Notes: generated by a model not told the origin, from the sequence alone. DNA of 64,000 nucleotides from Candidatus Acidiferrum typicum (GCA_002478115.1 DLMH01000049.1:1-64000), one strand, 5' to 3'. Positions 27,094-35,678 are shown, counted from the first letter of the stretch. Made by a program: numbers and translations.

Positions 27094-27456
27094 GTGAGAT
27101 GGGCCATTGAGATGGCCGATGAGTTTGAGCCGGAGTTCGACGCGCTGCACGAAGATGTGCGGACGGAGATTCTGGCGTTGTCGCTCGTTCTGGAGGAGTT
27201 TGGGCCACAGTTGGGACGGCCCCGTGTTGACACGCTCAAGGGCTCCCGCCACGCGAACATGAAGGAGTTGCGGTTTAGCGCAGCTGATGGTGAATGGCGA
27301 CTGGCTTTCGCCTTTGATCCCAAGCGCAAGGCGATTTTGCTCGTGGCGGGAGATAAATCAGGTGGGAGCGAAAAGCGCTTCTACCGTGAACTGATACGGA
27401 AGGCCGATGAACGTTTTGACGTCCATCTTGCCCGGCTGAAGAGGGAAAGGAAATAG
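27094..27456 (+). CDS. higB: HigB/RelE-family toxin (Gp49-like)
   Basis: Toxin of the HigB/Gp49 branch of the RelE superfamily, 120 residues, a ribosome-dependent mRNA interferase when free. Family blocks: D-E-F-E-P-E-F-D-A-L, L-L-E-E-F-G-P-Q-L-G-like L-E-E-F-G-P-Q-L-G-R-P, V-D-T-L-K-G-S-R-H-A-N-M-K-E-L-R, and W-R-L-A-F-A-F-D-P. The C-terminal K-R-F-Y-R-E-L-I-R-K-A-D-E-R-F is typical. The GTG start keeps the usual strand before D-E-F; an internal ATG six codons on would cut it. Toxin-first order with the antitoxin two bases downstream is the HigBA arrangement. Confidence 0.85.
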   Translation: MRWAIEMADEFEPEFDALHEDVRTEILALSLVLEEFGPQLGRPRVDTLKGSRHANMKELRFSAADGEWRLAFAFDPKRKAILLVAGDKSGGSEKRFYRELIRKADERFDVHLARLKRERK

Positions 27457-27458
27457 CC

Positions 27459-27818
27459 ATGTCTGTGAACATTCGTGACAAGATCGGAAAGCTGAATCTC
27501 GTTCAGCGAAAGAAGGTTGAGGACCGTGCGGCTGAGCTAATTGCAGAGGAAATGAGTTTGCGCGATCTCCGGAAGGCCCGCAAGCTGACACAGGCCCGCG
27601 TTGCGAAGACTCTCGGGATTACGCAGGACAGTGTCTCGCGACTCGAAAAACGCAGCGATCTATTGCTTTCGACGCTACGAAAAACGGTGAAGGCGATGGG
27701 CGGTGACGTGCGCATTGTTGCTGAATTTCCCGACCGTGCGCCGGTCGTGCTGTCTGAGCTATCCGAAGACGACTCGCCGCGCAAGTCGTCTCGGAGACAT
27801 GCACACGCTCAGGCCTAG
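27459..27818 (+). CDS. higA: HigA-family Xre antitoxin
   Basis: Xre-type helix-turn-helix antitoxin of 119 residues partnering the HigB toxin. The HTH is S-L-R-D-L-R-K-A-R-K-L-T-Q-A-R-V-A-K-T-L-G-I-T-Q-D-S-V-S-R-L-E-K-R-S, broken here by an ordinary turn, at about residues 30-65. It is followed by L-L-L-S-T-L-R-K-T-V-K-A-M-G-G, the usual family continuation. It should bind the toxin and the palindrome upstream of higB. It starts two bases after the higB stop, with AGGAAA as ribosome site. Confidence 0.87.
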   Translation: MSVNIRDKIGKLNLVQRKKVEDRAAELIAEEMSLRDLRKARKLTQARVAKTLGITQDSVSRLEKRSDLLLSTLRKTVKAMGGDVRIVAEFPDRAPVVLSELSEDDSPRKSSRRHAHAQA

Positions 27819-27868
27819 AAACGATTTGGGAACGGCCCGCGTTGCACTTCGTAGCCAAGTGCGGTCTA

Positions 27869-28081
27869 TTACATTATCGGCTCGGTGGGTGCCATGCCGG
27901 GGCCGCCACCGGGGTTTTCCCACTTGGCCACCAGTTCCAGTTCGCTTTCTCTGGCCCATTCTCTTGTAGCGAAGTCAGCACCAAATTGAATGCAGTAGCA
28001 CGGCTCAACGTCCCTGACTTGCTCTATTGTCCAAATTTCCGTTTTCCCAATTTTTCTTACTCTGTCTCGTAAGTTAAACAT
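27869..28081 (-). CDS. Small hypothetical protein (70 aa)
   Basis: A 70-residue soluble protein of unknown function: a beta-type opening R-V-R-K-I-G-K-T-E-I-W-T-I, then Y-C-I-Q-F-G-A-D-F-A-T-R-E-W-A and a Pro/Gly tail. The coding call rests mainly on a strong GGAGG ribosome site six bases before the ATG. The compact beta-hairpin pattern could be a small SH3-like fold, but that is only a guess. It is the last gene of the leftward cargo set. Confidence 0.55.
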   Translation of the reverse strand: MFNLRDRVRKIGKTEIWTIEQVRDVEPCYCIQFGADFATREWARESELELVAKWENPGGGPGMAPTEPIM

Positions 28082-28097
28082 CCACAGCCTCCGTTGG

Positions 28098-28115
28098 CGC
28101 AGAGTCCACTCTGCG
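28098..28115. terminator. Hairpin CGCAGAGT-CC-ACTCTGCG
   Basis: Perfect 8-bp arms between two leftward genes. It may end or attenuate the upstream message. Its loop and flanks differ from the TGTAG/CTTCAG hairpins of the chromosome. Confidence 0.45.
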
Positions 28116-28149
28116 GGCCATTAAGGCGTTTTAGGCCCGCATGTCTCCA

Positions 28150-28383
28150 TTACCTAACGTGAATCAGTCTGAAATCTCCGGGCAGTTGCTCCAATTCACC
28201 ACTGCGAAATGTAGCCCTTGAAGCGCGGCTAAATTCGATGTACTGAGTTTCCGTAGGCATCGAATCTAGCACGTTTCCCGCGTAGGTCTTTCCTGCATCA
28301 AGTTTGTGAGCATCTCTGCCCGTTTCAGTATCCGTGTCTCCCATGAAAAATCTGCCGTCTGCGATGACTCTCGCGGTAGACAT
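28150..28383 (-). CDS. Small hypothetical cargo protein (77 aa)
   Basis: A 77-residue hypothetical protein. The ATG begins one base after the stop of the gene before it, with an AGGGGGG ribosome site inside the end of that gene, so the two are tightly coupled. The sequence is soluble and polar (M-S-T-A-R-V-I-A-D-G-R-F-F-M-G-D-T-D-T-E, then Y-I-E-F-S-R-A-S-R-A-T-F). No family recognised. Coupling suggests that it acts with the 193-residue protein upstream. Confidence 0.55.
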   Translation of the reverse strand: MSTARVIADGRFFMGDTDTETGRDAHKLDAGKTYAGNVLDSMPTETQYIEFSRASRATFRSGELEQLPGDFRLIHVR

Positions 28384-28384
28384 T

Positions 28385-28966
28385 TTATTCCCCCCTGCTG
28401 TTGAAAACACCCATATCCAGTGCAAACTGATGAACAGCATCGTAGAAGCTGCGTTCATTTGGGTTGTCAGGTAGTGGCCGAAAGATATCAAAAAACCGCA
28501 TGGCTTCGATTGGATCAAGAATGGTTCTGTTTAAATCGGCAATTTGCTCCGCAGTTTTCTGACGAATCGTTTCATAGTCTCCGTCATGCAAACGGCTCAG
28601 CGTCCGAATGTACTTAAGAAATGTGTTGGAGAACATGCTCCTGCTTCCTCCAGCAGCGATGTACCGGCCATATGACGTGCTGTAAGCAGCTCCACTCAAG
28701 CATGAACAGAGCGCGTTATCCGAGGCGAGTTTACGTGCATGATCGTCGATGAGTTTTGAATTCTCTGCCGCGAAAGCTGTCCCAGGTTCTCCAGTGGACT
28801 TTTCGCCAAAGACTCTGTTTGTGACGGCCGCCGCGAGCAGTGAAGCCTGCTGTTCTTCTAAGCCAGCCTTATTGACATACTGGCGGAGAAGAAACATGTA
28901 AAGGCCGGTCTTGGCTTCATCCTCGGTGGCCAAGCATATTTTTAACAGGTAGCTCTCAGTTGACAA
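28385..28966 (-). CDS. Hypothetical cargo protein (193 aa, TTG start)
   Basis: A 193-residue mainly alpha-helical protein of unknown family, without signal peptide. Helical stretches include S-Y-L-L-K-I-C-L-A-T-E-D-E-A, L-L-R-Q-Y-V-N-K-A-G-L-E-E-Q-Q-A-S-L-L-A-A-A-V and S-N-T-F-L-K-Y-I-R-T-L-S-R. The TTG start is chosen because a full AAGGAGG ribosome site stands seven bases before it; ATG codons further upstream lack one. It is followed, one base after its stop, by the small protein above. Confidence 0.62.
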   Translation of the reverse strand: MSTESYLLKICLATEDEAKTGLYMFLLRQYVNKAGLEEQQASLLAAAVTNRVFGEKSTGEPGTAFAAENSKLIDDHARKLASDNALCSCLSGAAYSTSYGRYIAAGGSRSMFSNTFLKYIRTLSRLHDGDYETIRQKTAEQIADLNRTILDPIEAMRFFDIFRPLPDNPNERSFYDAVHQFALDMGVFNSRGE

Positions 28967-29058
28967 GTTGATGCCTCCTTGGCACCACTCAACAGCGGAT
29001 TCCATCGCGCTCAATTTACTAGCGGGTACAGATTGTCAGTAACGATAGTTTACAACAG

Positions 29059-29964
29059 CTACCACCACTTCTTTGAAAGCTCTGAACAGTAGGGCATCCC
29101 GTTATAGTGATAGACGGGAGGTTTGTCTGGATTCGCAATCACCGCGTCGTAGCGGTCATAGAACTCTTTATACTGCGGATAGTTTCTCCGCGGGGCGAGT
29201 AAGGAATCGAAAATGCTTGCATTTGATTTTGGCTCTGGTTCTGAATCAGCCAGCGTCTTGGTGATTATTGAATCCGTGTTTCTATCCAGTTCAACGGTGT
29301 TAAAGCAGTAAAAGTTTGGATCGGTTTCACATTTCTTCTTAAGTTCGTCTATTTGGTCAGTGTATACGGCGGTATGCATCTCTCGCTTGATGAGATCCAC
29401 CGAATCATAGGTGATTGCTCCCGTGTTGCACTCCTGCCCTGTCTTGTTATCGAACATCTTCCATGCGGGCGACCCCTGAATGTGAATGAATCGCGCTTGA
29501 GAGGTTCCTGCGCTTAGAGTCCACGGTTGTTGAAACATCCCTTTCCCCACCAGCATAAATAGTAGGATCGCGACGGCAACCCCTAGAACAACGATAACCA
29601 CTTTGTTTTCGCTTTCCCAAAAAGAACTGTTGGAGTGGCTTGTTGTCGGAACAGAAGCCGTCGAAGCCACAGAAACGGAATCTATTGGCGGTGCAGCGGA
29701 CTGTCCCTGCGATCTTGAGGGCGGAGTCACTTGTACGTGAGTTTGAGCATTTGCAGGTGCTAATGGGCGGACTTTTCTGGCGCGGTAGAACCATACGGCG
29801 GCCACCAGGCCAGCGATAACGCCCCTGCCAAGCGACTGCCCTGCAAGGCGACCCGCGTTTTCCGTCCCGACGTTCAGGAGAAGCAGGAACTGAGCAAGAG
29901 AAATACACGAGACCGCTGCCAAGATGTACCGCGTTACCGTCCCAATCACATTCCAAAACTTCAT
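29059..29964 (-). CDS. Hypothetical three-TM membrane protein
   Basis: A 301-residue membrane protein of unknown family. Hydrophobic segments lie at about 9-31 (V-T-R-Y-I-L-A-A-V-S), 45-60 (V-I-A-G-L-V-A-A-V-W-F) and 122-142 (V-V-I-V-V-L-G-V-A-V-A-I-L-L-F). A Ser/Pro/Thr-rich linker separates the second and third. The C-terminal 150 residues would lie on the far side of the membrane and contain cysteines (G-Q-E-C-N-T-G, K-K-K-C-E-T, Y-C-F-N-T, P-Y-C-S-E-L). The N-terminal half resembles the small membrane proteins of the same leftward cargo set in design rather than sequence. Confidence 0.62.
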   Translation of the reverse strand: MKFWNVIGTVTRYILAAVSCISLAQFLLLLNVGTENAGRLAGQSLGRGVIAGLVAAVWFYRARKVRPLAPANAQTHVQVTPPSRSQGQSAAPPIDSVSVASTASVPTTSHSNSSFWESENKVVIVVLGVAVAILLFMLVGKGMFQQPWTLSAGTSQARFIHIQGSPAWKMFDNKTGQECNTGAITYDSVDLIKREMHTAVYTDQIDELKKKCETDPNFYCFNTVELDRNTDSIITKTLADSEPEPKSNASIFDSLLAPRRNYPQYKEFYDRYDAVIANPDKPPVYHYNGMPYCSELSKKWW

Positions 29965-30086
29965 TGAACGACCTCCGCTTTGGCTCTCCTACGTAACTTC
30001 ATCGGTCTGGATCTTCGCGTCCCATTGTCAGGTTCCTTCGAACTGTCAACCAAAGACGGCCCATGACAGTTTCCTCCAAGGCTAGC

Positions 30087-30659
30087 TCAGAATTGGGATG
30101 ACGGGTCGCCGCTGACTTCTCTCATCTTCGCGGCCTGCCGAATCATTTGCAGTGTTTTTCTGGGCATCCTGGGGGAGATGAAAGTCCTGTTGCATTCGGT
30201 CATCGCATAGGCACGGGATATCTCCCAGAGCAACTTTCCCGACTCTGATTCCGGCTTTGAGATCACGTCCGTGAAAGCCTTACCGTCCTGGCCGCTGTAA
30301 TCTAGATGGAAAGCTGCCCTCGCGCGAGGCTCGATCTCGTAGGGCCACGACACTGGCTTAAACTCTGAGTTCTCTCTTATTACCGGCTTTCCGAATGAAT
30401 AGTATTTCTTGCCGACGCGATAGCCGATATCGCAGATTCGGAGGGGGAACGGGCTTACGTTCCGGACTACCACGCCGTACCAATCGTCCTTCAAGACGAG
30501 TTCCCCGTCCACAGTCCTGGAGAGCACCGGGCTGATGAGCACTTCGAGACTAGGTCTCGTTTGCCTCAATTGGTTAACCAAAGCCCACGCAGAAACCAGA
30601 GTCGCTAGAACAACGGTTACAATCGCTATGATCAGCTGGAATTGGTGTTCAGCGGTCAC
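30087..30659 (-). CDS. Hypothetical single-TM protein
   Basis: A 190-residue protein with one N-terminal membrane helix (L-I-I-A-I-V-T-V-V-L-A-T-L-V-S-A-W-A-L) and a soluble, beta-rich domain (L-E-V-L-I-S-P-V-L, Y-G-V-V-V-R-N-V-S-P-F-P-L-R-I). No family recognised. A GTG start 10 bases after the previous stop is preferred, since a longer frame would overlap the previous gene. The short gap points to co-transcription with the membrane protein upstream. Confidence 0.58.
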   Translation of the reverse strand: MTAEHQFQLIIAIVTVVLATLVSAWALVNQLRQTRPSLEVLISPVLSRTVDGELVLKDDWYGVVVRNVSPFPLRICDIGYRVGKKYYSFGKPVIRENSEFKPVSWPYEIEPRARAAFHLDYSGQDGKAFTDVISKPESESGKLLWEISRAYAMTECNRTFISPRMPRKTLQMIRQAAKMREVSGDPSSQF

Positions 30660-30669
30660 GGTACGCGCC

Positions 30670-31428
30670 TCACGGTTTGGCAGCGCAGGGCAGCATATAC
30701 GCAGCTCGAAGAGCATACTTCTCTGCGTAAACGGGGGGATCTAATCGGAATTGTATTATCGGGTCCATGAGGTTCTCGTCGTTGTGCTGTAGATAAATAT
30801 CATGGGGACCGGAGAAGACGAGGGTGGTAGTCGAACCATATACGTCTGTGTATGAAAGAGCCCTAGCTTTTGTATTGTCCGCAAATTTTCTGGTTCTGTC
30901 GGTCAACGGCGGGCCACAACGGACAATCAGCTTGTCTGGAGTTAGGGCAACTATGGCCGAGATCTGTTCCTTTTCGGACGCTGCGACCGAATCTTCAAAC
31001 GAAGAGGGATTGTTGGTCGATTCAGGCTTTTTCTCAGGCGCGAGTTTGGGCGTGTCGTCACAATGGTCCATCGCTCGGTCTATAAGATTCGTGTTGGAAG
31101 GGCCGCACTTGTCTATTGGTTCAGTTCTGAGTGCATCGAGTGGATTTGCGTTGACCTTATAACTTGGATCCTTCAACGCGGCTTTGGCCGTTTGTTGCTG
31201 CCCAGCAACGACACCGACACGGTAGCCTTCGCCGAGCAGTATCAAACTGGCGACCGCAAGCAACGCATAATTGAGCCGGACATCCTTCCAATCCTTCTTT
31301 GCCCACAGCCACGCCAAGCTGCCCCACAGGAGGGTTTCGATCAACCCGAATGGAGGTAGGCCCCGCCAAAGCGCTGACAAAAATGCTAATACGGCAAACA
31401 GGATAAAAATCGGCTTCCCAAGATTCAT
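30670..31428 (-). CDS. Hypothetical membrane protein
   Basis: A 252-residue protein with two or three N-terminal membrane helices (about 6-20, 27-43 and 53-70), then a polar region with cysteines (D-K-C-G-P-S, D-H-C-D-D) and a C-terminal domain with L-I-V-R-C-G-P-P-L and T-T-L-V-F-S-G-P-H-D-I-Y-L. It resembles its downstream partner in overall plan: membrane anchor plus an exposed domain. It is the first gene of the leftward cargo group and diverges from the secreted protein gene. Function unknown. Confidence 0.6.
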   Translation of the reverse strand: MNLGKPIFILFAVLAFLSALWRGLPPFGLIETLLWGSLAWLWAKKDWKDVRLNYALLAVASLILLGEGYRVGVVAGQQQTAKAALKDPSYKVNANPLDALRTEPIDKCGPSNTNLIDRAMDHCDDTPKLAPEKKPESTNNPSSFEDSVAASEKEQISAIVALTPDKLIVRCGPPLTDRTRKFADNTKARALSYTDVYGSTTTLVFSGPHDIYLQHNDENLMDPIIQFRLDPPVYAEKYALRAAYMLPCAAKP

Positions 31429-31683
31429 TGGGGTTCTTTCCCACTGTTATGTTCCGTTCGCCTGTAATTTCCGTCAATGGTACGAGTCACTAAACAGTTA
31501 CCGCAGCTCCTTTCTCTGCAAAACAAGAGTGCCAAGAAGTCCAGAAAATCTAAGGCTAGTTCACGTGGAGTCCATTTACCAATGAGCGTATATCTCAAGA
31601 AAAAGTACTGCCGTACTATCTGCGTGTGCTTCAACGGTTGCTACTCTCTGGCTAGCGAACGCTTCAACTTGAGGAGCTGATCC

Positions 31684-32757
31684 ATGCGAATCCGGGCGAT
31701 ATTGCTTGTCGCCACTCTATATGCGGCCCCAGCCTGTGGTCAGCAGGCAGTCAAAATAGAGTGTCGTGACCTTAACGGATCTAATCAATTTGTCGGGCCA
31801 GACGAAGTCATCGTTCCGGCAGGCGCTGGTTATCAGGTTTGCCGAACTGTCCAAGCAAAGGCCACGGTTGAAGTGGCGCCCAAAACTAAAACCGCGCCTC
31901 AGGTAGAAAATGCCCCAGCCGTGGCTGATCCCACGGGTCAAGCACACCCTCAGGAGGGGAACATTCCCGTCCGGGACTTCGCCGACATCAACAATGAAGA
32001 CGCCGCAAGCGCATGTAAATCGCGTCCGAGTAGTAAGGTCGTATCAACCCAAACAGGCAGTACTTTGAGTTGCTCGGATTGGTTGGCAATACGAGCAGCA
32101 AAATTGAATCCGAATCCAGTTATACCGCCTGCTGGAGTGCAACCCGCACCAAAGTTGGCGGCAAATCCGATCCCTCAACCCGTGAAGCAAAGCTATGTCA
32201 AGTCGATTTCGTTCGCTGTAGCGAATCATAACGGCGGAGTCGAATATTATGTTCCGAAATGGGCCCAGAATTGGGTGAAGAAGAATGCAAAAAAGTATCG
32301 AGACATTCAGTTCACACAGGAAAAGGGAGTCGGGAATAATAGCTATCTCATAGTGTTCTCCGACTCCGCCCATGCTTTGGCCGGTTTCGAGCCGGTCACT
32401 CACACCTCGACCAGCACAAGCACCACCCCCGTATCGGGCAGCGGGACGGTCACGGACTATTACGGAGACAGATGGAATTACACATACGATGGAACGGTAA
32501 CCACGACCACAACTACCCGGACTACCGAGAATGAGGCTTACAGGATTGAGTCCAGCACCCTTTATGCGACCACTTTCGATAGCCGTGGCGGCACCGTGTC
32601 GCAGCATTGGCATGAGTACAGCACGAAATCAGGCGGCGATGCCTACAATAGCCTCGGCTACAATCTTGGCAATGCCTTAGGGGCGATCAACGCGAGAGGT
32701 AGGCTGCTTAGTGCTGCAATGAAAGACATCGAGGGACCGAAGCAGAAAAAACATTAA
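31684..32757 (+). CDS. Hypothetical secreted protein with Thr-rich segment
   Basis: A 357-residue exported protein. The signal peptide is R-I-R-A-I-L-L-V-A-T-L-Y-A-A-P-A-C-G-Q-Q; the A-C-G could be a lipobox, so it may be a lipoprotein. The middle is Pro/Ala-rich linker. The C-terminal part has W-V-K-K-N-A-K-K-Y, N-S-Y-L-I-V-F-S-D-S-A-H-A-L-A-G-F-E-P-V and two Thr-rich stretches. I believe similar proteins occur in other acidobacteria but cannot name a family. It lies upstream of the rhomboid-TPR gene in the same direction with 83 bases between, so the protease may act on it; this is inference. GAGGAGC precedes the ATG by four bases. Confidence 0.68.
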   Translation: MRIRAILLVATLYAAPACGQQAVKIECRDLNGSNQFVGPDEVIVPAGAGYQVCRTVQAKATVEVAPKTKTAPQVENAPAVADPTGQAHPQEGNIPVRDFADINNEDAASACKSRPSSKVVSTQTGSTLSCSDWLAIRAAKLNPNPVIPPAGVQPAPKLAANPIPQPVKQSYVKSISFAVANHNGGVEYYVPKWAQNWVKKNAKKYRDIQFTQEKGVGNNSYLIVFSDSAHALAGFEPVTHTSTSTSTTPVSGSGTVTDYYGDRWNYTYDGTVTTTTTTRTTENEAYRIESSTLYATTFDSRGGTVSQHWHEYSTKSGGDAYNSLGYNLGNALGAINARGRLLSAAMKDIEGPKQKKH

Positions 32758-32840
32758 ACAGATAGTGCTCCATCCCTTGGGGCAATTCCAAAACCGCCTC
32801 CAATCATTCTCAGAGTGTGGATGACAAAAAAAGAGCCAGC

Positions 32841-34343
32841 ATGCTTTTCCCCATCAAGCATGAAAACATGACTGCCCGGCGCTGGCCGCTCGTCACGCTT
32901 GGGCTAATTCTCGTCAACTTCGCCGTCTTTCTTTGCACTCACCACGCCATGGAAGACCAGGAGGATCCTCTCCTGTCCGTGAAGGCGCACGTTCTGGTGC
33001 TCGCCGCGACGCATCCAGAACTGATGGTCCCGCCTGAGGTTCAACCGTTGGTCACTGATTTTCAGCGCTATTACCCGGCCGACTGGGCGGAGATGCAGAA
33101 TCCAAACAACGAGGCAAACGAGAGTGAAGACACCCAGATAGAATCGGCGGATAACCTTCAGCAATTGCAGGTGGAAATGGACTCTCTTGGGACCGAGTAT
33201 TCCAAGCTTGCGGCCGCTTCCATTACGGAGCGGTTCGCTTTTATTCCGGCTCACCCGAAGCTAATTGCATATATCAGTTCCACTTTCCTCCACGGCGGAT
33301 GGTTACATCTGATTTTCAATATGTGGTTCCTATGGTTGGCCGGCTTCGTTTTGGAGGACGTTTGGGGCCGTCCTTTGTACTTGGCCTTCTACCTCATGGC
33401 GGGTATTGCGGCGACGCAGCTTCATGCTTGGGCGAGTCCGGGCAGCCTCGGCGCATCGTTCGGGGCGTCGGGGGCTGTGGCGGGTCTGATGGGAGCGTTT
33501 CTTGTGCGCTTCCCTAAGCTGAAGATCAGGCTGGTGTGGTTGTTTGACTTTGGGCTGTTTGGTTTTTGGCCTCTGTGGGTGCGCGCTTACTGGCTACTGC
33601 CGCTATGGGCGGGGATGGAGATCTATTACGGAGGAGCAGCGGGACAAGGTGACGGCGTGGCGCATTGGGCGCACGTTGGCGGATTTATGTTTGGGGCGCT
33701 TGGTGCATTGGGGGTCCGCCGCTCGGGCTTGGAACGCAAAGCTAACAAGACGATTGAGGATAAGATCTCCTGGACGACAGACCTCGAAATCCATCAGGCG
33801 AGCGACCTGATCGAAAATAACAAGCTTGAAGACGCCGCGGTGATCCTCAACAAGTACCTGGCAGAAAAGCCTGACGCGCTCGGTGCATGGAACATGTTGC
33901 GGGCAATTCATTGGAGACGAAATGAAATTCCAGCTTGTCGCGAAGTTGCTAGCAAACTTTGCGTGCTGAACACCGAAGCGAGGATGTACGGAGCGGCTTG
34001 GCTGGATTACGAAGAGTTCCTCAATCTGGGGGGTGACAAGATGCCTCCTGCTATCTGGCTGGAGCTTTGTCGCGTGCCAGAGGAGCGGAACGACTTCAAA
34101 CGCGCACTGAGCGAGTATGAGAAACTTGCGCTCGCTTATCCCGCCACGCGGCAGGGTCTCATGGCACAGCTCGGTGCTGCTCGAATCTTGCTCACTCGAT
34201 TGGATCGTCCCGACGAGGCATTGAGGTTGTATCAGGTAGCGTCGGCGTCCGCCGTCCCGCACTTGGACTTGGAGCCAGACATCGAGGCAGGTATTCAGGA
34301 AGCCAAAACCGCCCTTTCGCACCGAGCCTCAATGGTCACTTGA
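32841..34343 (+). CDS. Rhomboid-family intramembrane serine protease with C-terminal TPRs
   Basis: A 500-residue rhomboid protease. The opening M-L-F-P-I-K-H-E-N is a familiar start in this branch. Membrane segments include L-G-L-I-L-V-N-F-A-V-F and H-L-I-F-N-M-W-F-L-W-L-A-G. The catalytic serine is in F-G-A-S-G-A-V-A-G near residue 209 and the histidine in A-H-W-A-H-V-G-G-F near 276. A large extracytoplasmic loop lies between the first two helices. From about 300 on, TPR-like helix pairs form a soluble C-terminal domain that could recruit partners. The ATG is chosen over a GTG eight codons earlier because it matches the family start. It sits in the cargo of the mobile element after a secreted protein. 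Confidence 0.85.
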   Translation: MLFPIKHENMTARRWPLVTLGLILVNFAVFLCTHHAMEDQEDPLLSVKAHVLVLAATHPELMVPPEVQPLVTDFQRYYPADWAEMQNPNNEANESEDTQIESADNLQQLQVEMDSLGTEYSKLAAASITERFAFIPAHPKLIAYISSTFLHGGWLHLIFNMWFLWLAGFVLEDVWGRPLYLAFYLMAGIAATQLHAWASPGSLGASFGASGAVAGLMGAFLVRFPKLKIRLVWLFDFGLFGFWPLWVRAYWLLPLWAGMEIYYGGAAGQGDGVAHWAHVGGFMFGALGALGVRRSGLERKANKTIEDKISWTTDLEIHQASDLIENNKLEDAAVILNKYLAEKPDALGAWNMLRAIHWRRNEIPACREVASKLCVLNTEARMYGAAWLDYEEFLNLGGDKMPPAIWLELCRVPEERNDFKRALSEYEKLALAYPATRQGLMAQLGAARILLTRLDRPDEALRLYQVASASAVPHLDLEPDIEAGIQEAKTALSHRASMVT

Positions 34344-34453
34344 AAGCCGAAATGACCACGGCGTCTTTCTTTGGATGCGCGATAAGCAGCGATCTCACGC
34401 GCAAAGAAGAACTTGGAAATAAGGATTTTGTTAAGCAAGGAGGGAGGCTAAAG

Positions 34454-34696
34454 ATGGCCGATTACATAAAAACAGAATTAGATCAGAATGGCATAGCCGT
34501 TCTACGCGGTTCATTTGGGAAAGTGAACGACCGTGATGCTGCTTCCAGGTTCAGTTACAGCGATGCTCAGTTCTTTCAGCGGCAAGCTTTCGAACAATGG
34601 CCCGATTTCATTTGGAAGACTGAGGATGTTGGCGAACACAAGTATCTTGTCAAAGCTGACGCGATGAAGGCGAAAAGAAAACGCGGCTTAAAGTGA
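34454..34696 (+). CDS. Small hypothetical protein (80 aa)
   Basis: An 80-residue soluble, basic-tailed protein of unknown function (A-D-Y-I-K-T-E-L-D-Q-N-G-I-A-V-L-R-G-S-F-G, ending K-A-K-R-K-R-G-L-K). The start is supported by AGGAGGGAGG seven bases upstream; the open frame begins further left without a ribosome site. No domain recognised. Confidence 0.55.
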   Translation: MADYIKTELDQNGIAVLRGSFGKVNDRDAASRFSYSDAQFFQRQAFEQWPDFIWKTEDVGEHKYLVKADAMKAKRKRGLK

Positions 34697-34997
34697 GGCA
34701 GCGGGTAACAGTGTTGCCCGGCGTTCCACGCGGCGTGCGGTTTTTTTGTTTCTAACGTATCCCACCAACTTAAGTCGTGTCAGAGACGTTGCCGAGTCAG
34801 TTGTACGGACATTCCGAAAGCGCTTCAGTTACTCTCTCGGTAAATCTCGCTGCTGTTCAGCGGCGCTTCGCACAAATGGGCGCTATGCTTGGGTGGAGGG
34901 TACGAAACGAAAGGCCCCACGCAAGACCGCCGATGGCGATGCTGCCGCGAGGGTGTTCCGTGATAGATGCCCGTGAAAGGCATAGGGGCCCCCACTG
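34697..34997. other. Intergenic region in element cargo
   Basis: Nothing convincing is seen: a T-rich run follows a weak GC-rich hairpin near 34.74 kb, which might terminate the preceding gene. Confidence 0.35.
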
Positions 34998-35201
34998 ATG
35001 AAAGAAACAACAGTTGAAGCCATATCTGTGAACTACGGGACTTTTACGACGGTGAAGCAGCTCAGAGACGAGCTAAACCGCGGGCTGAGCGATAACCACG
35101 ACAAAGACATCCCATTGGAACCACCGATCAATGCAACTGAAACGCAGCACGGTTCACGGTTTGTTTCCGTTACGTTGCAAGCTGGAACCGCAGGAAAGTA
35201 A
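34998..35201 (+). CDS. Small hypothetical protein (67 aa), uncertain
   Basis: A 67-residue frame with polar composition (Y-G-T-F-T-T-V-K-Q-L-R-D-E-L-N-R-G-L-S-D-N-H-D-K-D). The helical V-K-Q-L-R-D-E-L opening and acidic stretch look protein-like, but the ribosome site is weak and no family is recognised. It precedes another small frame in the same direction by 29 bases. Confidence 0.4.
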   Translation: MKETTVEAISVNYGTFTTVKQLRDELNRGLSDNHDKDIPLEPPINATETQHGSRFVSVTLQAGTAGK

Positions 35202-35230
35202 AGGCCGCAGCCAGAGGTGGAAGCGTTCAA

Positions 35231-35500
35231 ATGTCAGACGCAAAGAAAAGAGAATTCATTGCGCGGACGATATATCACCACGCAAAAAGAACCAATGAAC
35301 ACGTGACGCTCTTGGTCTACAAGGATTCAGACGGAGCATATGAGCTTATGGATGACAGGGAGGGAGCGCACGATTATCTGGCCGGGTCAGAGGATTACAT
35401 TCTTAAGCAATGGGGAGAGAAAAACCGGCAGCTAATTGAAGATGGTTTCCAGCGTGACAATATGATGGGCGACAGTAAATGGCAACAATTCATAGGCTGA
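35231..35500 (+). CDS. Small hypothetical protein (89 aa)
   Basis: An 89-residue soluble protein of unknown family. Alternating strand and helix (H-V-T-L-L-V-Y-K-D-S-D-G-A-Y-E-L-M-D-D) and a helical C-terminus (Y-I-L-K-Q-W-G-E-K-N-R-Q-L-I-E-D) suggest a folded small domain. An AGAGGTGG lies 12 bases before the ATG. Possibly co-transcribed with the 67-residue frame. Confidence 0.5.
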   Translation: MSDAKKREFIARTIYHHAKRTNEHVTLLVYKDSDGAYELMDDREGAHDYLAGSEDYILKQWGEKNRQLIEDGFQRDNMMGDSKWQQFIG

Positions 35501-35678
35501 GCCCGCGCCCTGCGGACGCGCGGGATACGAAATAATCAATGGGAAATTCGCGCGGGGTCAGCACGGACCCCTGACCTTTGGGGTGACCACCCGGAGCCAT
35601 TTTGCTTGGAGACGAGACCATCGAAGCGGATAAAGCCAACCGAATCGATAAAACCCGTACAGGATCGTAAGTTTCTAT

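Noticed and set aside
28098..28115. Member of the chromosomal CTTCAG hairpin family
   Set aside because: Loop and flanks differ (CC loop, no TGTAG flank), so it was kept only as a possible terminator.
31477..31680. 67-codon frame before the secreted protein
   Set aside because: Lys/Cys-rich with no ribosome site or pattern; likely spacer.
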